A DNA stretch of 64,000 nucleotides, taken from positions 32,892,885 through 32,956,884 of the forward strand of contig CM067109.1 in assembly GCA_034008185.1 (NCBI GenBank), read 5' to 3'. Made by a program: the position numbers and the translations under genes. Below are positions 34,735 through 47,570 of this stretch, piece by piece. How positions within the stretch are numbered: the stretch's first letter is position 1; each line of letters opens with the position of its first letter. The stretch is from Gorsachius magnificus. Taxonomy: Eukaryota; Chordata; Aves; Pelecaniformes; Ardeidae. The notes under the pieces were generated by a model, which searched no databases, was not told the origin of the DNA, and saw nothing but the letters and a program-made list of their open reading frames with translations.

Positions 34735-35100
34735 TACTAGAACAAAAGGGCACTCAAAGTAGCAATTAAATTCAGGACAAATGAAAAAGATATTATTTAC
34801 ATGATACATAATCGTTGCATAGAACTAATGGATAGAAAAGGCCAAAATTAAAAATTGTGGATAGGGTTTTAAATGGTTTGGTTCATGCTAAAGCAGCTGC
34901 AGTTGATTTTCCTGCCATGAAATCAATTGAAACAACTAAGGAAAGGGTAAATGAATTCCTGACAGCCGTGTGAACACCAGTTATGACATGGGTTAGGAAA
35001 TAATTTTCACCCCTTGTCAGAATTGCACAATTTGCTGGTGCATTATGGGAAATTTGCTTTGGGTCTCTTTTCCACTCTCCTGATGCAATGATTCTTAGCT
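34735..35100 (+). mobile_element. Possible ancient L3/CR1-type LINE 3' end relic
   Basis: The wording resembles the 3' end of old amniote L3-type LINEs: AATTAAATTCAGGACAAATGAAA, then GTGTGAACACCAGTTATGACATGGG, then CACAATTTGCTGGTGCATTATGGGAA. The match is from memory and strongly diverged, so it is a pattern call. No coding frame remains. Confidence 0.45.
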
Positions 35101-36010
35101 GCTTTAACAAACCCTCTGTTCCTGTATAATTTTCTCAAGCTCAGAAATCACAGGAATATACATTATTTATTTCTTTATGGAAATAGGCTTGTCAATATAC
35201 CAAACTTTTAAAGCATACAACCTTTTTCTAGCACAGGTGTTGGAGAACTTTAAAAATATCAATACTTGTTGAATCACAACCCTAGAGATATTCAGTCCTT
35301 CCCAAAGTGAATAGATGTATGTTTGGTGAGTGAATGGTAAAAAAGCAGAAGAGCATAGTAAGAACCGGCAATTGGTTCCAGCTAGGAGTGCAGCAGAACA
35401 AGTACTGGAAAAACAATGAAGAAATCCTAATGGTACAGCATATATAGGATTTGATAAAACAAAATGTGAATTGGGTCATTCAGAGTATAGGGTTTAGGCC
35501 CCTTATATACTCAAAAGCAAAAATTTTATACAAATGATATTAGGTACATCAGAAAAGTAATCCCAAAGTCTCACAAACAGGGCAGGAAACAATGAGAAAT
35601 ATTAAGCTCTGACCTCCTGACCCTATCAGGAACCAAATCATCTTTGTCAGGGCTATCTAGCAGATGTTTTAGTTGCTTGAGTGTACCCTTTCAAAGGCTA
35701 GATCCTTGAAAGAATAAGGTTCAAGAGCTTTAAATTTCTTCTGGAACATTTATCATTAGCTAATATTTTTATATCAATTCTTTTTCATTTAGTTTGATTT
35801 TAATTAATACCAAATAAAGGTTGCGAGATGCATAGTTGTTCCTGAAGCTTGTGCTATGAGTTTTAGTTTTTTATTCCTTGTTACTTCTCTCTTTAGTGGA
35901 GGAAAAAACCCAAAACAAAACAAAAACCAACAGAGCAACCAAACAAAAAAAACCCACCCCAAAAGTAGAAACCTGACTTCGAAAAGAGCCCATAAAAATG
36001 TAGTCTTCAA
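35101..36010. other. Gene-free stretch
   Basis: AT-rich unique DNA with an A/C-rich low-complexity run at about 35897-35960. Frames are under 70 codons. Nothing recognised. Confidence 0.55.
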
Positions 36011-36093
36011 TTCAACCTTTTGGCAGTTGGAGTAGATGATTGTTGCAGGTCCCTTCCAGCTGGAACTATTCTATTCTATTCTATTCTATTCTA
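36011..36093 (+). mobile_element. CR1 3' tail fragment ending in (CTATT)n
   Basis: Contains the CR1 3' UTR signature TTGGAGTAGATGATTG...GGTCCCTTCCAGCTGG, followed by five to six CTATT units at 36066-36093. Only about 80 bp remain. It is directly followed by the start of a longer CR1. Confidence 0.75.
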
Positions 36094-36523
36094 CACAACA
36101 CCAGGACTGCTGGTGACAGATGGAGTACACCTGTCCCGAAGGGGTAAAAGGATCTTTGCGGAGGAATTAGCAGGGCTTATTGAAAGAGCTTTAAACTAGA
36201 TTTGAAGGGGGAAAGGGATAAAATCAGGCTTGCTAGACATAAGCCTGGGGGTGTCATGACAATGTTTGAGGAACATTGTGCTAACAAGGTCCTTCAGTCT
36301 GCTGTGCTGAGTCCACTGAGGCACATTTGAAATGTCCTTGCACTAATGCGCACAGCACCCTAGACATCTCAGTGGAGGCAGGGGATAGAGATCCATGTGG
36401 CAGCAAAGACATAAGTGTTATTGATGCATTAGAAACCATAGAAACAGTCACATAGGAACTGGGGCTTCTCCCCCAAAACGGTGGCAGAATCAATAGCCCA
36501 ACTGAAGTGCCAATGCACGCAGC

Positions 36524-37512
36524 ATGGGCAACAAAGAGAAGGAGTTGGAAGCCATTGTGCAGCTGGAAAAAAGGTTATATAGTTGCAAAACTGGAAACAT
36601 GGGGGATGACTCACACAACTGGAGTGGTGCAGTGGATGGCTATAAGCTCTTCAGAAGGAATAGGCAAAGGAGGGGTGGTGGACTAGCCCTGTATGTTAGG
36701 GAGTGCTTTGACTGTTCAGAGCTTGATGATGATGATGAAAAGGTAGAGTGTTTATTCATAAGAATCAGGGGAAAATGCAAAAAGGCAGGTATCCTGCGGG
36801 GAGTCTGTTATAGACCACCTAACCAGGATGAAGAGACAGAGGAAATATTCAATATGCATCTGGGAGAAGTTTCACAGTTGCTAGCCCTTGTTCTCATGGA
36901 GGACTTCTGTTTATCAGATGTCTGCTGGAAATACAATACAGGAGAGAGGAAACAGTCTAGGACCTTCCTGAAGAGTGTGGAAAGCAACTTCCTGACACAG
37001 TTGGTGAGGGAGCCAACTAGAAAAGGTGCCCCACTGGAAGCTGTTTTTTGCAAACAGAGAAGGCCTTGTGGGTGATGTGATGGTTGGAGGCGATCTTGGA
37101 CACAGTGGTGATGAAATTATAGAGTTTTTGATTCTTGCAGAAGTAAGGAGGGTTGTTAAAAGAACTGCTATCTTGGACTTCCAGAGGGAAGACTTTTTCC
37201 TGTGTAGGGTCCTCATTGACATAGTCCCTTGGGAGGCAGTCTTGAAGGACAAAGGAGTCCAGGAAGGCTGGGTGCTCTTCAAGAAGGAAATCTTAAAGAC
37301 GCAAGACCAGACGATCCCTATGTGCCAAGAGATAAGCTGGCGGGGAAGAAGATCAGCCTGGCTGAACAGAGAGCTTTGTCTGGAACTTGGGGAAAAGAAA
37401 AGAGAGTATATGACCTTTGGAAGAACAGGCAAGCAACTCAGGAGGACAACAAAGATGTTGTAAGTTTATGCAGGGAGAAAATTAGAAAGGTCAAAGCCCA
37501 TATAGAACTTAA
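36524..37512 (+). pseudogene. CR1 ORF2 endonuclease domain (decayed)
   Basis: The first frame, to 37075, reads DGYKLFRRNRQRRGGGLALYVRE, VECLFIRIRG, GVCYRPPNQDEE and WKYNTGERKQS, the apurinic/apyrimidinic-type endonuclease of CR1 that nicks target DNA. The frame then moves near 37050 to REGLVGDVMVGGDLGHS and IVPWEAVLKDKGVQEGW, and moves again near 37400 to YDLWKNRQATQED. A catalytic DFN-type motif appears changed to EDFCLSD. It ends at KAHIELNLATA, after which roughly 90 residues expected before RT are missing. Confidence 0.85.
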
Positions 37513-37514
37513 CC

Positions 37515-38980
37515 TTGCTACTGCCGCTGGATAGGATCCACCCAAAGGTACTGAGGGAGCTGGAGGAAGTGCTCATCGAGCCACTTTCAATCATTTCTCA
37601 GGCATCCTGGCTAACTGGGGAGGTCCCAGTTGACTGCTGGTTAGCAAATGTGACATCCTTCTACAAGAAGGGCCAGAAGAGGATCCAAAGAACTACAGGC
37701 CTGTCAGTCTGACCTTGGTGCTGGGGAAAGTTATGGAGAGGATCATTTTGAGTGCCACAGCATGTTCAGGACAAGTGGTTGATCAGGCCCAGTCAACATG
37801 GATTTATGAAAGGTAGGTCCTGCTTGACTAACCTGATCTCCTTCTATGACAAGGTGACCAGCTTTGTGGGTGAGGGAAAGGCTGTGGATATTCTTTACCT
37901 GGACTTTAGTAAAGCCTTTGACAGTGTTTCCCACAGCATTCTCCTGGAGAAACTGGCTGCTCGTGGCTTGGATGGGCATATGCTTCGCTGGATAAAAAAA
38001 CTGCATGGGTGGCCAGGACCAAAGAGTTGTGGTGAATGGAGTTAAATCCAGTTGGTGGCCAGTCACAAGTGGTGTTCCTCAGGGCTCAGCACTAGGGCCA
38101 ATTCTGTTTAATATCTTTATCAAAGATCTGGATGAGGGGATTGAGTGCATTCTCAGTAAGTTTTCAGGCGACACCAAGTTGGGTGGGAGTGCTGATCTAC
38201 TCGAAGGTAGAAAGGTTCTACAGAGGGACGTGGACAGGCTGGATTGATGGGCCGAGGCCAATGTGTGAGATTCAATGAGGTCAAGTGCTGGGTCCTGCAC
38301 TTTGGTCACAACAACCCCATGCAATGCTACAGGCTTGGGGAAGAGAGGCTGGGAAGTTGCCTGGCAGAAAAGGACCTGGGGGTGTTGGTCAACAGACAAC
38401 TGGATATGAGCCAGCAGTGTGCCCAGGTGGTCAAAAAGGCCAATGGCATCCTGACTTGTATAAGGAATAGTGTGACCAGCAGGAGCAGGAAAGTGATTGT
38501 CCCTCTGCTCTTGGCACTGGTGAGGTTTCACCTCAAATACTGTGTTCAGTTTTGGGCCCCTCACTACAGGAAAGACATTGAGGTGCTGGAGAGTGTCCAA
38601 AGAACGTCAATGAAACTGGCAAAGGGCCTAGAGTACAACTCTTATGAAAAGCGACTGAGGGAACTGGGGTTGTTTGGCCTGGAGAAGAGGAGGCTGAGGG
38701 TAGACCTTATCGCCCTCTACAATACCTGAAAGGAGTCTGTAGTGAGGTGGATGTCAGTCCCTTTTCCCAAGTAGCAAGTGACAGGACAAGACGAAATGGC
38801 CTCAAGTTGTGCCAGGGGAAGTTTAGATTAGATATTAGGAAAAATTTCTTTACTGAAAGAGTGGTCAAGCATTGGAACATGCTGCCCAGGGAAGTGGTTG
38901 AGTCACCATCCCTGGAGGTATTTAAGATGAGTATATGTGGTGTTTTGGGTCATAGTTTAGTGGTGGAATTGGCAGCCTGA
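37515..38980 (+). pseudogene. CR1 ORF2 reverse transcriptase and C-terminal region (decayed)
   Basis: Readable pieces in three frames: [72 protein letters not shown] and then [11 protein letters not shown]. The family catalytic motif is F-A-D-D, so the first catalytic Asp is replaced here. C-terminal motifs [34 protein letters not shown] and LREL follow, with the last part (38747-38980) in another frame. Stops at several points make it non-functional. Confidence 0.88.
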
Positions 38981-39093
38981 GGTTTACAGTTGGACTCAGT
39001 GATCTTAAAGGTCTTTTCCAACCTAAATGACTCTATGATTTGATCTGATTCAATTCAATTCACTTCTATTCTGTTCCATTCTATTCTATTCTA

Positions 39094-42000
39094 AACAAAA
39101 GGCAGTTAAAAGAAGCCCAATGTTTTCATCCTTGTCCTCACATGGGACAAATTTTATTACCTTTATTCCTTTCCAAGTAAATCCAAGAAAACTTTCTATT
39201 AGGAACATCTTCCTTTCTTCCAAACCACGTTACTTTCTTATTCCAGGCCTTTATCCTTTCACTCAGCCTTCAAAAATTCTACTCAATGTTTACCTCTGGG
39301 AAGGCCAAATAGCATAGTGAGGTGTCTGTTTTTACTCCTGCTGTAGCTTCCTGTGTCTCCTCTCACTGGTCACAGCCAACAGGTCACTCAACTCCTACAG
39401 CTCTTTAAGCATGCATCTTCAGTGTCTTGAACCCTCCAGGATTTAAGTTCAGGTCTGAAAAGATTAATCTTGCCATGATGGATGCAGTATGGTGGGGGAA
39501 ACATCTCTTAATAGCTACTGATTTTTTCCTTTAAACACTTCGTCTCTCTCCTTTGATTTCCCATTAACAAAACATCAGTCCAGCCTCTTTCAATTAACAG
39601 TTTGCAGTCAAGGTGAAAAATATTATAACATAAAATTGAAGAGTTTGTTACATTTAAAAGTAATACAGAGGATTATTTTATTACTAAGGGAAAATTTGGA
39701 AAGGTCTATATTCAGCATTAATGCTATGAGTAAGTCAAATTTTGACACGTTTCAGTGAGGCCACATAGAGGGCCTTTGTTTAAACTGCTGTTGTTGAAAA
39801 CAGAGGCTCTATCGTTAGATATTAAAATACTAAAATGTGTATTGTAGGGCAATGGGGGTAAGGTCAAGTATTTCTGGCATTCTGGGTTATCTGAATCCCT
39901 CAACATTGAGGTGAGTGTTTACTAAGGAAGCTTCTTTTCCCTCTTGGCTCAGTGGAATTAGTTAACTTTTAGCATATTAGCTCAATTAAGAAGTAAATAA
40001 AAGAATTTTCAGGAAGTTATTTTTCCCATATTTTCATTCTCTCTTTTTTTTTTTTTGCCTTATGACTGCAGGATTAATAAAAAAATTAAGGATTTTATTT
40101 AAAGTCAGTGGAATTTTTGACTAATCAGCCAATAGATTGTGCAGGTTGTGGAATCTGAATCAAAGACTTGTCACAAAAAGAGGTACTGTGGAGTGGAATT
40201 TAAGATACAGTGTTTAGTCACATATATGATTGTTTATTACAGTAAATAAAATACATAAATATAAAAGTAGCCTTTTTGTGTGCTATATTAAAATAATAAA
40301 TATTTATAAATTATTGCTAGATAAATTCTCTGATCTTGCAAATCTACTGTTAGAAAACTGATGCGACAACAGAAGTCTGCCTTTAGATTCCCATTAACAT
40401 GATTGATTTAGAGACGTAATGGCAGATATGGGTGAAACAGCTTTTTCTCTACATCTGACTAAACACATGCCAATATTGCTTAATGTTGTCTCCTGACAGT
40501 GTTGAAAATGTCAGAAATAGCAGCACCTTGCTACTGCATCCAAGCTCCCTAGGCATACAGAAAACTAGTTTTTAATGCTTTTAATTACTTTTCAACACAT
40601 TTCTAAGAAAAGTTCTTAACCAGTGTAGGAAAAATTTTTTGTGTTTCAAATCCAAAGCTCGAGTTGATATGGTTTGTTTGGATGTATAAATTATTTAATT
40701 TCTGTCACCAAATGGAAAAACATAATTCATTAGCTTATTCATTCTGTGGCATTCAACATTGTCATTATCATCCAGTAGGTGTCTGAAATAAAACTTCATA
40801 AAAATGGCACTGTATTTAAGCTATTCTCATTGCAGTCTAGCACAGGATTGATGCCATGAATCTACTCCCTGTTTTAAACTGCATTAGTTCATAACATGAA
40901 AATAAACTAGGCTTATGGTCAGTTTAACATTCTGATAACTCCCAGTGACCACAAGGGGCCTTCTTCAAAGCTCAGTATGCTAAACATTTGTTTTTCTTCT
41001 GAAGTATGTTATCTGTGCTAGACAATATGTTTAGTAATAGTCCTAGAAATTCAAAAGAAATTTGCTTGGTTTCTATTTTCCAGGAAGGTACCCTAGGGGG
41101 CAGAGCATGGTCTGTGTTAAAGGCAAATAGTTTCAGAAGAAAACTAACTTTTTACAGTGTTTGGGAAAAAAAAAAAAAAAGCCACAACCTCCCCACAAAC
41201 TATAACATATACAAAAACATCCAAGAGCAGAGATGTAACAAATGAAATTTGGCCAGTGATCAAGGAGTCAACAAGGTTTTTCAGTGTTCATCAGCCCTGG
41301 TGGAAAATAAGACAGAAGGCATTTCTAAACTTTTCTTCTCATAAACTGTTCTGATTTGTTTCCTTTTACACTAGTTTAATTTCTTGTACTGACCACACCA
41401 GAGTCTGAAAGCTGCACGTGATTGGTAGGTTTATTAATGTAAATATAAAATAATTGGGATGTGGAGTAACTTCAATTATGTTTTATAAACTAGTTCTCTA
41501 GTTAATGAATCAAACATCTGACATATTCTGGATTTTGTACTTTTTTCCAGAGCAGTTATTGACATTCACACTAGCAGCACTAATTAATTATGGAAACATT
41601 TAGAATTTATATAACTGAAAATATAACTACTAGATAAATTTTTTCAAAAATCTATTAATGTGTCCATCTTTTTATTAACATTCCTACTTGTTATTACAAG
41701 TCCCAGTTTATTGATTACAAAGCACTGGCTTGAACTGAACTTCTGTGAAGTGAATCTAACCAGCATGTTTATTTTATCATTAATCTTGTTGGTCATTACA
41801 TCATTTACTGTTCATTATACCAAGAGATAAATTGCAGAAATGCTTAATATTGTTAGTTCAGCTTGACTGCGTCCTTTAGTGACACTAATTCTACCGAGCA
41901 GTTGGGCAAAATCAATGTCTCATGTGCGATTTGTATTAAATTATGCTTGTTATATGATTGAATCAACACTACACAGAGTTTTTTCAAGTTAATTGATCAA

Positions 42001-43949
42001 CTCCTACAAAATAAATTAATATGATACATCAAACTTAAGCTGAACTGTAGACCACAACAGAACAAAAACAAGCACTGAATGAAAGCCAAATTGAATCAGG
42101 CCACACAGGTCCAAGTAACCATGATCCATTCCTTGGCTTAGATGGCATTAGGAAGTCAAATTTTTGTCTTTCGAAGAAAATATCAAAATGAAAGTTTACA
42201 ATGGGATTAATCAGCTAGAATGCCTATGAATTATCAAATGGAAATTCCCTGAGATTTTTTTCAAATTGATTCCCAAAATTTTGTTTAGAACCCAGTTTAG
42301 TAGAGAAATTCAGCCTGCATATAACTCAGCCAGGGATTCAATTCATTGCATGCAAAACATTAAGCATGACTTCACTGGTCTTTTATCCAAAGGTGTTTAA
42401 GAGGTATTTGACCGTGACTCCTCTTCTAGCTACCTGTCACCTCCTCCCTGTAACTTCCTAATTGGTCTTCTAGGTCTGCTGCTCATCTAAGCCCTTCCTA
42501 TTTTGACTGCCAAAACGAGCCAGATTTCTTTAAACAGCATTTGGTGAGCAGTTTAGGTACAGGAAAAAAGGAATGGCAGTCCTTAATTGTACTTGTTCTC
42601 TCACAGCAGTTGAGGGGGGACTTGAGAAGCAGCTGAGAAAAGATTTCATTCTAAGTGAGGGTAAGGGGAGGGAAAAAACTCTTCAGCCAGCTGTTGACCT
42701 CCCCTTTTACTGTGACTCATCATGGCTCATGTTTTGTTGTTCAGACTGCAGATGGGTAGAGGGCAGGAGACATTCTTTCAGCTGATGGATATCTTTTCTA
42801 GCAAGCATAAATAATCTCTCTTAGGTTTCTTTCTGATCGCTGTTGTCTCTGTCTCAATTTATAGCAGGGATGTGAAGACTTTTCACCACATGAAGAGGGA
42901 TTCATCTCACCTACATTTTGGCATCTGCAAAGCAAGCCTCTACATCATGTATCTGATTTATTTACTCTAGGCTCACTTTCTAATCCACTGGGAGAAATAA
43001 TGAACTTCTGGGGCACATCTCCTTTGACCTATATTAGACAATTACATTAGGATGAGATAAATCGCATAGTAAAAATGCCTGCTTCATTTGGGGAGCAACA
43101 GATGAATAGCTCAGAGGTTATTCTACAGATGTAGATATCTGCTAACACGTGTACCTGTTCAGATATCTTTCACTCCAGGTGCCTAACATCTGAACTCAGG
43201 CTTCATAGGTTTGAAGTGCTGAATCTTAGATTCAAGTGTGGAGATCCCTGTTCTGGGACCCACCAGAAGCAGGCAAATCATTCCTCCAGCCTGTTTTACA
43301 TATATTCCACATGTGCCAAAGCCCAGGATGTGCAGAGACTACCAAACTGGATGAAATTTGTTTGCTGGTTTGTTTGTTTGTTTGTTTTCACCTTAATCAG
43401 ACAGGAAATGTTAAATGTTTCAACACTTGTCCAAATTCCTGGCATAATGAATAAAAGTCTAAAACAGGAAGTACTTTCAACTCCTTGACTCTTTCATGTC
43501 ATTGTAAAACATATATAAATAAGGGACTGACTCCCTTATTTTGGGCCTATGGTGAATGGAGCCATTCACTCACAATCATTAGGTGTAGTATACAATTGTC
43601 TGACATTTTCATTTGTAAGTCAATCATTTGACTAGATTTTTATATCCATTGTCCAGTTATTTTGGTAAATAATTTTTAATCTGCAAGTAATTGTGAAATA
43701 GCCACACTGTGGTGAGTGCCATATCTTCCTTATTATTGCTTTTAGTAACGAGGTTGTAGGTGGACTTGTAAGACATTCTCAAAAGAAATATTGGAAATTA
43801 CGTTACAAAATTTGGTGCAATAAAAGATTTTACAAGCAAGCAATGAATTTAGCGTTATGATACTCTATGGGTCATACTTTGTAAATGCTGTTTGAAACCA
43901 CTCATGTAAGTTTTCCATGCTATCAAACTTTTTAAAAAATACATATATG
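39094..43949. other. Gene-free stretch
   Basis: About 4.9 kb, AT-rich, with A15 at 41166-41180 and a TTTG run near 43368-43386. Frames are under 91 codons and have no recognisable domain. No repeat family recognised. Confidence 0.5.
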
Positions 43950-44459
43950 TGTTGTGGTTTAACCTGGCAGGCAGGTGTTCAGCTACTTGCTCACTACCCC
44001 TCTCCCTCAGTGGGGTGGGGGAGAGAATAGAAAAGAATAAGTAACAAATGTGGGTTGAGATAAAGACAGCAGAGGATAATAATAATAATAATAATAATAG
44101 AATATACAAAATATACAAAACAAGTGATGCACCATGCGGTTTCTCACCACCTGCTGACTGATGCCCAGCCCGTCCTGAACAGTGATCACTCTCCCCCCTG
44201 GTCAGGTCCCCCCAAGCATGTTATATGGTATGGAATACTTCTCTGTCCAGTTTGGGTCAGCTGTCCTGGCTGTACTCCCTCCCAGCTTCTTGTGCAGAGC
44301 ATGGGAAGCTGAAAAAGTCCTTGACTAGTCTAAGCACTACTTAGCAACAACTAAAACCATCAGTGTGTTATCAACATTCTTCTAGTACTAAATCCAAAAC
44401 ACAGCACTATGCTAGCTACTGTGAAGAAAATTAATGCTATCCCAGGCAAAACCAGGACT
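43950..44459 (-). mobile_element. ERV-L solo LTR, older copy
   Basis: Reverse complement of the ERV-L LTR: it begins TGTTGTGGTTTAACCTGG and ends GCAAAACCAGGAC. An ATA microsatellite at 44079-44098 corresponds to the TTA run of the LTR. The copy is about 100 bp shorter than the proviral LTR, with small deletions, and is CpG-poor. No clean target duplication: ATATG lies on the left, and TCATG or CATGT on the right depending on the end chosen. Confidence 0.9.
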
Positions 44460-47015
44460 CATGTTATCCTTTGTACTTATCTTCTGTTGCTCTTACTCTA
44501 AGAGGTTTAAGATACACATTACAAACATCGATAAAAAATCACACCAATCTAAAAGTTAATGGATTCTGTTTGAAACTATTCCATACTTTCTCAGAGCTGA
44601 TTGCATAACTATCAAGAGCGTATGACAAAGTTTGGCAGCACAGTTAGGCCTTATGTGGTTGGTGACTCTGAGCTTCCTCAGAGAAAATACTATTAAGTGT
44701 GTTTATTACATGTAAAATGCATTAGAAGTCTACTTAGATCAATGCTGAAATATCTACTGCAGATTAAAATTTCAATAAAAATTTCATAAGAACATAATTG
44801 CAAAGCAATGAGTGTACATGCAATACAAAACTTTGGAGAAGCTTCCCTGCTGAAGTAAACTGTTGTGGAACATTTTCTAAGTCAATTTAATTTGGCATTT
44901 ATGTAAGGTAGCTCTCTCTGAATGCACTGCCTGAGCCTTCTGAGGTGATTCTTACCACCTTTTATTTCTTTTCTTTCTTTTGAAAGCCTTTTGAAAAGGC
45001 TTCAAAAGCCCTTTCAAAAGTGGGGGGAGGTTTGATTTTAGTAGACTGTAGTTGTCATAATGGGAATTAAGTGTTTAATACATCCTGTTCCATTGCATGA
45101 CCACTGTCAGTAACTCCTTTTCATCTGTACTTGTAAATGGGTACCCTCAGCTTGTAAAGGAAAAAAAGGCAAGGAATTTTACAGCAGATAGAGCAGAGGT
45201 GAACTAGGTCATATACCACTCATGTTAAGTTACACATCTAGCACCATAACGTTTTTTAGCATTCTGTACAATAGACAGAAATATATATGTATATGTGTGT
45301 GTATAAAGGGGAACATCAGAATTTAATTTTCAGTTAAATTTTTGAAACTTAACCATGAATTTATTCATATAAGACATATTTTCATCTTCGTTCAACCATG
45401 GATTATGACTCCAGCTGGAGGTATGCTCATGAAGACTTCTGACAACAACTAAGACATGGATCTTCTTTTACTGCAGAGATGATTTGTATCACTAATTTGG
45501 GCCATGCATCCATGAGTATCAAATCTGTGTATGATTTGATCAACAGCAATAAAAAATTACATAAGCAAACATTGATATTTCTGTCAAATTAGACTACAAC
45601 ATCATGTTCTTTATGCTGAATGGCAATTTGAAACTCATTGAAGTTCCCATACCACATTAGAATCTCTATCCACATAGAAAAAAGGCTGCCTAACACATGT
45701 GAAGAATATATTATTTTGACTGCAACTTAGAGCAACTTCCAGCAACTGTCCTGTCCATATATAGCTGAAATGGTTATGTTATTACAATGTGATGTAGTTT
45801 TTATCATGCAAGAAAAAAGATATGTTTAAGACCTGTTTAAAAACTAATGTAATTATATTTTTCACTATAAATAAAATTCCCAGTAATAATTTTTTCACAT
45901 AAAAAGACAATGAAGACATCAAAGAGAAAATCAAGTAGACTAAGCATATTTCATATTCACCAGAGTTGGGCAGTCAGCTGTTTAACCTGAAACTTGAACG
46001 ATAGTAATTCTACACTGTGAAACCTTTCTTCACTGTGTGCACAGAAGAATTTTAGAGTATTTCCTTTTGTATTTTTTTTTGAACAGTAGTACTTGAGTAG
46101 TATTACTGGAAACTTTATAGGTGCCCTGGAAATCTATAAACATGTTCAGAATGCACTGTCATATCTAATTCCAGTTCACTAAATTGGGTAACTCCTGAAT
46201 CAAGAAGAGTAACCATGTCAAAATTATGGGGCAAATTATTTAAGATTTGCTGGCTACAGTGGAATTATGCCAATTCAAACCCAGTGAGACTCCGTTCCAA
46301 TACTTTCAGAATACATGCAGCTATGTTTCAACCTTACGAGTACACAGGTTTCAAATATAAGTGGTTTAGTGTAGGCTAATTCACTGTTGTTTACCTGCTA
46401 TGGATCAAGAGGGTAAGTGCCTGAGAGCTGCACAGATTTACATATTTAGCCCTTTTTTATATATACGAGAGTGATAAAAAAAAGAGACAAAAATATTTCA
46501 GCTACAGATCCAGGCTGAAAGAAAAAAACCAAACCAAAACCACAAGCTTTTCACAAGGAAACATTTAAATAGCTTTTATACAAGTACAGACGTCCTTTCC
46601 CTAGGCATTACCAAAGCCTACCATTTTCCAGATCATAGGCCTCACAGACTTAATTACCATCAGGAACAGTAACGCAAAAGAAACTGTATTTATTGATGTG
46701 ATGACCCATATTTTTGATTGCCACAGTATTTTCTAAATTATATACTAGTAAGCTAGTAAAATGCCTTTGAATCTTACAATATTTTGGTGGTTGATGAGAC
46801 TATCTCTTTGTCATCTCCTTGATTTAACCCACAAATGCCTTAAAACACCAAAATCTTCTTAGCACTGAGAGATTGTTTCCGCGACTGGTTTTATAGCTAG
46901 TGTCAAATAGCCCAGAGCTCTTCCTTTGGAGCTTAGAAGGTAGAGAATCTATGTAAATGTACTTTTTTGGAAGGGAAATATCTCTGCTGAATTTAATCTG
47001 TTACATAAAATGTAA
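44460..47015. other. Gene-free stretch
   Basis: AT-rich DNA with a small hairpin at 44977-45020 and an alternating purine-pyrimidine run (ATATATGTATATGTGTGTGTA) at about 45282-45303. No gene seen. Confidence 0.5.
44977..45020. repeat. Short inverted repeat
   Basis: CTTTTGAAAGCC is followed by TTTTGAAAA and GGCTTCAAAAG, a near-perfect reverse complement lacking one base; CTTTCAAAAG then repeats at 45011-45020, giving two alternative hairpins. Too short and too AT-rich for a confident microRNA precursor. Confidence 0.6.
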
Positions 47016-47020
47016 GCAAG

Positions 47021-47565
47021 TGTCGTGGTTTAACCCTACTCAGCAGCTAAGCACCACACAGCTGCTCTCTCACTCCCCTGCCCCTGGTGGGATGGGAAGA
47101 GAACTGGAAAAGTGAGAAAACTTGCTGGTTGAGATAAGAACAGATTAATAATGAATTAAAATAATAGTAATAGTAATAGCAATAGCAATAGTAATTAATA
47201 GTAATAATATACAAAACAAGGGAGACACGATTCAGTTGCTCACCACCTGCCAACCAATGCTCAGCCAGTCCCCCAGCAGCCAAATCCCCCCAGCTTATAT
47301 ACTGAGCATGATGTCATATAGTATGGAATACCCCTTTGGCCAGTTTGGGTCAGCTGTCCTGGCCATGGTCCCACCCAGCAGAAGCTGGGACCTCCTCTCT
47401 GGCAGAGCATAGGAAGTTGAAAAGTCCTTGACTAGTCTAAACTCTACTTAGCAGCAACTAAAACATCAGTGTATTATCAACATTACTTTCATACTAAATC
47501 CAAAACACAGCACTATACCAGCTGCTGGGAAGAAAATTAACTCTATCCCAGCCGAAACCAGGACA
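47021..47565 (-). mobile_element. ERV-L solo LTR with 5-bp duplication GCAAG
   Basis: Begins TGTCGTGGTTTAACCC and ends GCCGAAACCAGGACA on the plus strand, the reverse complement of the ERV-L LTR. GCAAG is exact at 47016-47020 and 47566-47570. Diverged and shorter than the proviral LTR, hence older. Confidence 0.94.
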
Positions 47566-47570
47566 GCAAG

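Larger units (their letters stand above)
36094..39093 (+). mobile_element. Long CR1 LINE copy, degenerate, with internal deletion
   Basis: About 3 kb in one orientation: a 5' part (36094-36520), the endonuclease domain, a gap near 37520, the RT domain, the C-terminal region, and a 3' UTR (CTTAAAGGTCTTTTCCAACC) ending in TTCTA-type repeats at about 39065-39093. Multiple stops and frameshifts are present. It shares a subfamily with the fragment at 15008. It is the most complete LINE in the window but plainly inactive. Confidence 0.9.

Noticed and set aside
43945..44463. Target duplication for the solo LTR at 43950
   Set aside because: Left ATATG does not match the right flank (TCATG or CATGT) exactly, so no duplication is claimed.
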